Origin: Bifidobacteriaceae bacterium
GTDB lineage: Bacteria; Actinomycetota; Actinomycetes; Actinomycetales; WQXJ01
Direction: 5' to 3'
NCBI GenBank assembly: GCA_031270825.1
Contig: JAISXH010000026.1
Location: 1-64,000 of the forward strand
DNA: 64,000 nucleotides
Under the pieces are notes generated by a model. It was not told the origin of the DNA. It was given only the letters and a program-made list of their open reading frames with translations, and did no database searches. This document shows, in pieces, positions 58,766 through 64,000 of the stretch (position 1 is the stretch's first letter; the number at the start of each line of letters is the position of its first letter). A program made the translations under genes and the position numbers.

Positions 58766-59812
58766 TCAGTCTACCAACGCGGCCTGCAGCCACCGCAGCC
58801 ATAGCTGGATTCCCTCGCCGGTCAGAGCGTTGGTCTCAATCAGCGCGGCGTCGGGGTTGATCTGGCGCAGGTTCGCCTCGAAGGCGGCGGCGTCGAAGGG
58901 AACGTAGGCCAGCAGGTCGACCTTGTTCAGGACCACCACATCGACCGCCCTGAACATGACCGGGTATTTCAGCGGCTTGTCCTCGCCCTCGGTGACCGAG
59001 AAGACCATCGCCTTGCGGTGCGCGCCGACATCGAACTCCGCCGGACAGACCAGGTTGCCCACGTTCTCGATCAACACCAGGTCCAGGCTGTCCAGGTCCA
59101 GTTCGCGAAGCGCGTGCGCCACCATCGGAGCGTCCAGGTGGCATTCGCCGCCGAACCCGGCGCCGGTGTTCAGCAGGGCGATTTGGGCGCCGCGCCCGCG
59201 CAGTTTGTCCGCGTCCAAAGACGTCTCGATGTCGCCTTCGACCACCCCGCAGCGCACCTGGCCCGCCAGGGCGTCGAGGGTGGCCGCCAGCAGCGTGGTC
59301 TTGCCCGCCCCCGGCGAGGACATCACATTGACGGCGACCACCCCGGCGGCGTCCAGGACGGCCCGGTTGGCGGCCGCCGCGGCGTCGTTCTCGTCGAAGA
59401 TGCGCTCCAGGATCTCGATCCGCTCCAGCCCGGTTTCGTATCCCGAATGATCGCCGATGTCCTGGCTGTGATCGCGTTTCCGCCTGGCGTCCGCACCAGC
59501 GGCTGCCGGGCCGCCTTCGTGGCTGTGCCCGATGCCGTCCCCGGCTGGCGGCAGGTCGCCGTGCGTATGGCTGTGGCCGTCCCGGTCACCGTGCCCGCTG
59601 CCGTCCCCGGCTGGCGGCAGGTCGCCGTGCGTATGGCTGTGGCCGTCCCAGTCACCGTGGCCGCTGCCGTGCCCGGCCGGCGGCACGTCACCGTGCGTGT
59701 GGCCGTGGCCGCTGCCGTGCCCGGCCGGCGGCACGTCACCGTGCGTGTGGCTGTGGCCGTCGGGGCCGTGCTCGTGCACGGTGCCATCGTCGTGGCGGTG
59801 GAATCTTCCCAT
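58766..59812 (-). CDS. hypB: Hydrogenase nickel incorporation GTPase HypB, His-rich
   Basis: 348 residues from ATG 59812 (GAGGGGAG upstream). Residues 2-105 are a His/Gly/Asp-rich nickel-storage region made of repeats like GHSHTHGDLPPAG and GHGSGHGD (about four tandem copies). The G domain follows: VNVMSSPGAGKTTLLAATL (P-loop), VVEGDIETSLDADKL, HLDAPMVAHAL with the metal Cys/His, LVLIENVGNLVCPAEFDVG and VVLNKVDLLAYV (NKxD). It supplies Ni to HypA and the hydrogenase using GTP. Confidence 0.95.
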   Translation of the reverse strand: MGRFHRHDDGTVHEHGPDGHSHTHGDVPPAGHGSGHGHTHGDVPPAGHGSGHGDWDGHSHTHGDLPPAGDGSGHGDRDGHSHTHGDLPPAGDGIGHSHEGGPAAAGADARRKRDHSQDIGDHSGYETGLERIEILERIFDENDAAAAANRAVLDAAGVVAVNVMSSPGAGKTTLLAATLDALAGQVRCGVVEGDIETSLDADKLRGRGAQIALLNTGAGFGGECHLDAPMVAHALRELDLDSLDLVLIENVGNLVCPAEFDVGAHRKAMVFSVTEGEDKPLKYPVMFRAVDVVVLNKVDLLAYVPFDAAAFEANLRQINPDAALIETNALTGEGIQLWLRWLQAALVD

Positions 59813-59870
59813 CGTTGTTCTCCCCTCGCTTGCTGGCGTCTCAGGTGGTAGCTGGCCAGACGTCAGTTGT

Positions 59871-60251
59871 TCACGGCCGTCCTGAAGACTCGGTCGCGCC
59901 TGGCGAGCCGGAGCCGGCCGCCACGTCGATGGACCGGACCAAGAACTCCTCGCCCGCCTCGATCCGTAGCGTCCGGCCGCCGCAGGTCCCGCAGACCATT
60001 GCCGGTGTGGGCCCCAGGGCCAGACCGGCCCCACAATCTTGGCACACAGCCCGCGCGGCGATGTGATTGACGACCAAGACCGACCCCTCCAAGGCCGTGG
60101 TGGCGGTGACCACCTCCCAGCAGCGGGCCAGGGTCGCCGGGACCACCTGGCGGAGCTGGCCGATGTCGAGGCAGACTCGCGCGACCGGCCTGTCGCCGGC
60201 GGCGCGAACTGTGATCCCGTAGATCGATCGGCACAGCGACAGTTCATGCAC
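59871..60251 (-). CDS. hypA: Hydrogenase nickel incorporation protein HypA (second copy)
   Basis: 126 residues from GTG 60251, chosen so that the protein starts VHELSLCRSIYGI with the nickel-binding His2; a longer frame adds ten non-family residues. Zinc site CQDCGAGL...CGTCGG. LDIGQLRQVVPATLARCWEVV resembles HypA. It lies 58 bases before hypB in the same operon, while another HypA stands alone at 55327. They may have different targets. Confidence 0.9.
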   Translation of the reverse strand: MHELSLCRSIYGITVRAAGDRPVARVCLDIGQLRQVVPATLARCWEVVTATTALEGSVLVVNHIAARAVCQDCGAGLALGPTPAMVCGTCGGRTLRIEAGEEFLVRSIDVAAGSGSPGATESSGRP

Positions 60252-60331
60252 AGACCCAAAGACTAGCGTCCGGGCCGGCAAGGGCGGACGCCTGGCCAGG
60301 AGCGGCGACAGCCGTGGCGCCGCCGTAGACT

Positions 60332-62797
60332 GTGGGCGTGTTGGTCAGGCGCCACTGGAAGCTGCGAGGGGTGGTGCAAGGGGTCGGGTTCAGGCCGCAT
60401 GTGGCGCGCGTCGCGGCCGAGCACGGCGTGACCGGCCTGGTCGGCAACGACCAGTCGACAGTGTTCATCGAAGCCCAAGGCACGCCCGCGCAGACCGACC
60501 AATTCATCGCGGCTGTGCTCGGCGGCCTGCCGCCGCTGGCCCACGTGGCCAGCACGAGCGCCGCCGCGGCCAAGGTGGTCGCCGAAGAGGACGCCTTCCG
60601 GATTGTGCCGTCGCGGCACACCCCCGGCGCGCGCACGCTCATCCCGCCGGACGTGGCGCCCTGCGCGGACTGCCTTCGGGAGATGCATGACCCAGCCGAC
60701 CGGCGCCACCGTTACCCGTTCATCACCTGCACCAACTGCGGGCCGCGGCTATCGATCATTCGTGACCTGCCCTACGACCGGCCCGCCACCACCATGGCCG
60801 CCTTCCCGATGTGCCCGGCCTGCGCGGCCGAATACCGCGACCCAGCCGACCGGCGCTACCACGCCCAGCCGATCTCCTGCTTCGATTGCGGACCGCGGCT
60901 GTGGCTGGCGGACGCCAACGGGACTGAACTCGCCACTTGGGAAGACGGCATCGGGCAAGCTCGTGAGATCCTGGCCGCAGGGGGGACCGTGGCGGTCAAG
61001 GGGATCGGCGGGTTCACGCTGTTCTGCGACGCGCGGCAGGCGCCAGCCGTTGCCCGGTTGCGCGAGCGCAAACGGCGTCCGGGCAAGCCGTTCGCCGTCA
61101 TGGCGGCCAGCGCGGCCAGCGCGGCGCGCTTCGCCGACCTCTCGGCGGCGCAACTCCGCGAACTGGCAAGCCCGCAACGGCCGATCATCTTGGCGCCGAT
61201 GAGCGCCGGATACGACCTCGCCACAGGCGTGGCGCCGGGGCTGGGCGATGTCGGGGTGATGCTGCCCTCGGCGCCGCTTCACCACTTGCTGGTCCAAGGC
61301 GAGGAGGTTTACGTCGCCACCAGCGGCAATCTGGCCGGCGAACCGCTGCGCTACCAAAACGAAGCGGCCGTGGCCGATCTAGGTGCGATCGCAGACGCCT
61401 TCCTAACCCATGACCGGCCCATTCACGTGCCGGTCGAGGATTCCGTGCTGCTGGCCGACGGCGCCACCATCCTGCCCATCCGCCGGTCGCGGGGCTACGC
61501 TCCGCTGCCGATCGCGCTCGAATGCTGGACCGCTCCCGCCAACGGCGCCGGCGCCGGCGCGGAATCTAGCGGCTTACCGTCTCCCACCGGCATTGAGTTG
61601 AACGGCGGCGATTCAGCCGAAGGGGGCGGTGGCGGGGCCGTGCTGGCGGTGGGGGGAGAACTCAAGAACACTTTCGCGGTCACCCGCGACGCGATGGCCT
61701 TCTTGTCGGCTCACATTGGCGACATGGAGTCGCCGGCAGCCCAGTTGGCGTTCGCGCGGTCCGTCCGCCAGCTCATCGCCATGCACGGCCGCGACGTCGA
61801 ACTAGTGGTGGCGGACCTGCATCCCGACTATGCCACCACCACCTGGGCGGAACGCTACTGCGCCGACCGGGACCTGCCGTTGATCCAGGTGCAGCATCAC
61901 CACGCCCACGCGCTTAGTTTGCTGGCCGAACATCGGATCAGCCCCGACACCCGGGCTGTCGTGGCCGCCTTCGACGGCGCCGGCTACGGCCTGGACGGCG
62001 CGATCTGGGGCTCGGAGGTGCTGGCGCTGGGCGGAACGGCCGATCCGCTCGCTTTCGAGCGGATCTGGCACTTGGACGAATACTGGCTGCCCGGCGGAGA
62101 CAGCGCGCAGGCCGCGCCGTGGAAATGCGCCGTCGCTTTGATGGATCAGTTGGGTCTGGACGGCTCTGGTCTGGACGGCTCCCCACTGCCGCCCCTGGCG
62201 GCGGCCTCGGCCCAGGAGGTCGCGCTGCTGCGCCAGCTGCCGGTCGCCGCCGCCAGCGGTCTTCCCGGTCTGATTCATCGCACCACCTCGGCGGGGCGGC
62301 TGTTTGACGCCGTGGCCTCGATCTTGGGCGTGCGCCAACGCGTCACTTACGAAGCCCAAGCGGCCATGGAATTGGAACGCCTGGCGCGGAACTGCGTCCA
62401 CGCCGAATGCGCGGCCTGGCGGCCCAGCGGCGATCCGAACGGCGGTCCGAATGGCGCTCTCGCCGTCCTGCTGGGCGCCGTGATCGGGGGAACCCGCAGG
62501 GGACAAGAGCGCGCTTGCCTGGCACGGCGGTTCCACTCTGGTTTGGCCGCGATCATCGCGGCGGCGCTGGTCAGTGCCGCCGAGAGGGAGGACGCCGAGG
62601 TGCTGGGACTGACCGGGGGGGTGTTCCAAAACCGGTTGCTGACCGGCGCGACGCTGGCGGCCGTGGCGGCCTTGACGGCATCGGGCTCCAAGAGTCGACC
62701 GGTCTTGACCCACCGCCTGGCGCCGGCGGGCGACGGCGGACTGGCGCTGGGCCAGGCGCGGGCCGGGCACTGCCTGTTGACCTGGGCCCAAAGCTGA
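60332..62797 (+). CDS. hypF: Carbamoyltransferase HypF
   Basis: 821 residues. An N-terminal acylphosphatase-like domain (RGVVQGVGFRPHVARVAAEH), two zinc fingers (CADCLREM...CTNCGPR; CPACAAEY...CFDCGPR), a YrdC-like domain (GGTVAVKGIGGFTLFCDA, KRRPGKPFAVM) and a Kae1-like C-terminal domain (LPLIQVQHHHAHALSLLAEH, GVFQNRLL). It transfers carbamoyl to HypE to make the cyanide ligands. Divergent from hypA2 with 80 bases between starts. Confidence 0.95.
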   Translation: MGVLVRRHWKLRGVVQGVGFRPHVARVAAEHGVTGLVGNDQSTVFIEAQGTPAQTDQFIAAVLGGLPPLAHVASTSAAAAKVVAEEDAFRIVPSRHTPGARTLIPPDVAPCADCLREMHDPADRRHRYPFITCTNCGPRLSIIRDLPYDRPATTMAAFPMCPACAAEYRDPADRRYHAQPISCFDCGPRLWLADANGTELATWEDGIGQAREILAAGGTVAVKGIGGFTLFCDARQAPAVARLRERKRRPGKPFAVMAASAASAARFADLSAAQLRELASPQRPIILAPMSAGYDLATGVAPGLGDVGVMLPSAPLHHLLVQGEEVYVATSGNLAGEPLRYQNEAAVADLGAIADAFLTHDRPIHVPVEDSVLLADGATILPIRRSRGYAPLPIALECWTAPANGAGAGAESSGLPSPTGIELNGGDSAEGGGGGAVLAVGGELKNTFAVTRDAMAFLSAHIGDMESPAAQLAFARSVRQLIAMHGRDVELVVADLHPDYATTTWAERYCADRDLPLIQVQHHHAHALSLLAEHRISPDTRAVVAAFDGAGYGLDGAIWGSEVLALGGTADPLAFERIWHLDEYWLPGGDSAQAAPWKCAVALMDQLGLDGSGLDGSPLPPLAAASAQEVALLRQLPVAAASGLPGLIHRTTSAGRLFDAVASILGVRQRVTYEAQAAMELERLARNCVHAECAAWRPSGDPNGGPNGALAVLLGAVIGGTRRGQERACLARRFHSGLAAIIAAALVSAAEREDAEVLGLTGGVFQNRLLTGATLAAVAALTASGSKSRPVLTHRLAPAGDGGLALGQARAGHCLLTWAQS

Positions 62798-62992
62798 CCT
62801 GACAGCGGGTCGCTGCCGGCCATCGCTGTGTACGGCGCCGTCACTCATGGCCATGGCGGCTGCGCCACGCGGCGGACCTGAAAGGGAACGCTCCCGCCGG
62901 CCGCAGGTCCACCGCCCGACCTCCAGTCTGATCGCGCTTGCCCAGGCCACGGCGCGAGCGGCGCCAGGCCGTCAGCCTGCACAGGCCGCTGG

Positions 62993-63820
62993 TCAGACGT
63001 TCAGGTAGTGCCCAAAGAAGCGAATCGTCTCCTCGAAGACATCCTCTATGTAGCCGGTCGCATGGCGCCGGCCCTCTAGCAGCACAGTCCGCGAGGGCAA
63101 CCCCGCCCGCATCATGGTGGTCGCGGCGATCAACATCTCCTCCGGCGGGACCAGTTCGTCCAGCGAATTGGCGAAGAACATCGGCCCGGTCTCAGCCGTG
63201 ACACGGCCGATCGGCGTGGCCACATCGAGACCGTCAAGGTCCGGCCCCAACAGGTTGAACACCAGCCACTTGTAGTAGCCCGGATCGGCGCCGCCCTGGT
63301 CGATCTGCGCGCTGGCGGCCGAACTGTCCATCACCGCCTGGTGGGGCGTGGCGTCGCCATGCCGGGCCATGAAACCGGCCAGGTCCAGCAGACCCGACCA
63401 GGAGGCCCCGGGGATGCCCAAGGACAACGCCAATTCAAAGGCCAGATTCCCGCCCGAGGATCCCCCGATCGCCCCGATGCGCTCGCGGTCGAATGACAGC
63501 GCTGTCGCCCCCTTGAGCCAACTCACCGCCGCCAACATGTCATCCACCTGGGTCGGATACAGATTGACGCCGGCGGCCCCGTCCGCGAAACGATAGTTTG
63601 GCGCGGCCACCAGATAGCCCGCGGCGGCCAGCCGCCGCGCCATCGCCGCCTCCTTGGACTTGTCGCCCTGGAACCAGCCGCCGCCATGGATGTCGAGCAG
63701 CAAGGCGCCGTTGGCGTCAGCCGGGTGATAGAGGTCTAGGCGATGCTTCGGATCAGGCCCGTACACCCGGTCGCTATCGACCGCGGTGGCGGCGCCTCCA
63801 GTCATCGCTGTGTCATTCAT
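62993..63820 (-). CDS. Alpha/beta hydrolase (esterase/carboxylesterase type)
   Basis: 275 residues from ATG 63820. LLLDIHGGGWFQGDKSKEAA holds the oxyanion HGGGW motif; IGAIGGSSGGNLAFELALS has the nucleophile GGSSGG serine; DELVPPEEM and RRHATGYIED supply Asp and His. The alpha/beta-hydrolase fold of the HSL/BD-FAE type hydrolyses esters, substrate unknown. The neighbourhood (62798-62992) holds no other gene. Confidence 0.85.
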   Translation of the reverse strand: MNDTAMTGGAATAVDSDRVYGPDPKHRLDLYHPADANGALLLDIHGGGWFQGDKSKEAAMARRLAAAGYLVAAPNYRFADGAAGVNLYPTQVDDMLAAVSWLKGATALSFDRERIGAIGGSSGGNLAFELALSLGIPGASWSGLLDLAGFMARHGDATPHQAVMDSSAASAQIDQGGADPGYYKWLVFNLLGPDLDGLDVATPIGRVTAETGPMFFANSLDELVPPEEMLIAATTMMRAGLPSRTVLLEGRRHATGYIEDVFEETIRFFGHYLNV

Positions 63821-63884
63821 GACGACTACGCTCGCACATCCACCCTGGCCCCGCCCTGCGGCGGCGGAGCCGTCTCGCGGCCCA

Positions 63885-64000
63885 GGAGCGTGGTGAATAA
63901 CCACGCTCCGACCGTGTTGACGCCGGGCAGCGGGACGCTGACCGGCGGAAACGCGGAAGGCAAAGGCTGCTTCGGCCTGGGAAACCGGTTTGTTCGGTTT
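63885..64000 (-). repeat. Interspersed hairpin repeat, copy 3 (inverted)
   Basis: Reverse complement of the family: hairpin GGAGCGTGGT-GAATA-ACCACGCTCC (63885-63909), then CAGCGGGACGCTGACC and GGAAACGCGGAAGGCAAAG, ending AAACCGGTTTG at the window edge. The copy may continue past 64000. Confidence 0.85.

Noticed and set aside
59530..59760. Regular repeats that could suggest a CRISPR array
   Set aside because: They lie in frame inside hypB and encode a His-rich region; there are no unique spacers or cas genes.

Overview
The window is high-GC DNA with actinobacterial gene content, most likely from a facultative or strict anaerobe in Actinomycetota. The evidence is many GTG/TTG starts, a mycothiol/phosphatidylinositol-type inositol-3-phosphate synthase overlapping a PadR regulator, DUF5926, an LPxTG surface protein, and an unbroken run of housekeeping genes (pheA, lipid kinase, serS) typical of the class. 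Two tRNAs (Thr-UGU, Gly-CCC) are present. No rRNA or CRISPR array is visible.

Region by region. 1-10.4 kb is accessory: an IS3-type element, then a one-directional run of small genes (PNPOx, GyrI-like, truncated CMD, membrane protein, VOC, a YdeI remnant). A MarR-flavodoxin-DUF3995-CPBP-TetR-MFS-ABC-GNAT block follows, largely linked by overlapping start and stop codons. 10.4-14.7 kb holds a frameshifted phage-type adenine methyltransferase and a large LPRTG surface protein whose signal peptide is separated from its body by an IS3 relic. 14.9-19.2 kb is a TelA/XpaC/VWA-lipoprotein operon. 19.7-26.4 kb carries a TetR gene coupled to a giant two-domain acyl-CoA dehydratase activase and a DapB-like dehydrogenase. 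27-32.6 kb has a DUF4143 ATPase, tRNA-Thr, a small secreted/membrane protein pair, and a DsbA-DsbA-MauE redox set. 32.8-48.6 kb is core chromosome plus a type I restriction HsdR-like protein that has lost its catalytic motifs.

48.8-62.8 kb is a hydrogen-metabolism island. It has a NikM-type nickel permease, Tat-exported [NiFe] hydrogenase small and large subunits, a b-type cytochrome with an N-terminal domain resembling a P-type ATPase nucleotide-binding domain, a maturation protease, and a lone large-subunit-like protein (HupK/HoxV-like). It also has HypC, two HypA, a His-rich HypB, HypF, and a complete TatA-TatB-TatC translocase inside the hyp operon. Nickel entry, cofactor assembly, folded export and quinone coupling are therefore largely encoded together. 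HypD and HypE are not in the window.

Two recurrent sequence patterns stand out. One is a roughly 115-bp interspersed repeat with a perfect hairpin, present three times. The other is a set of tandem repeats (14, 63, 65 bp, and a REP-like unit) that begin inside the last codons of a gene and re-copy its stop codon.
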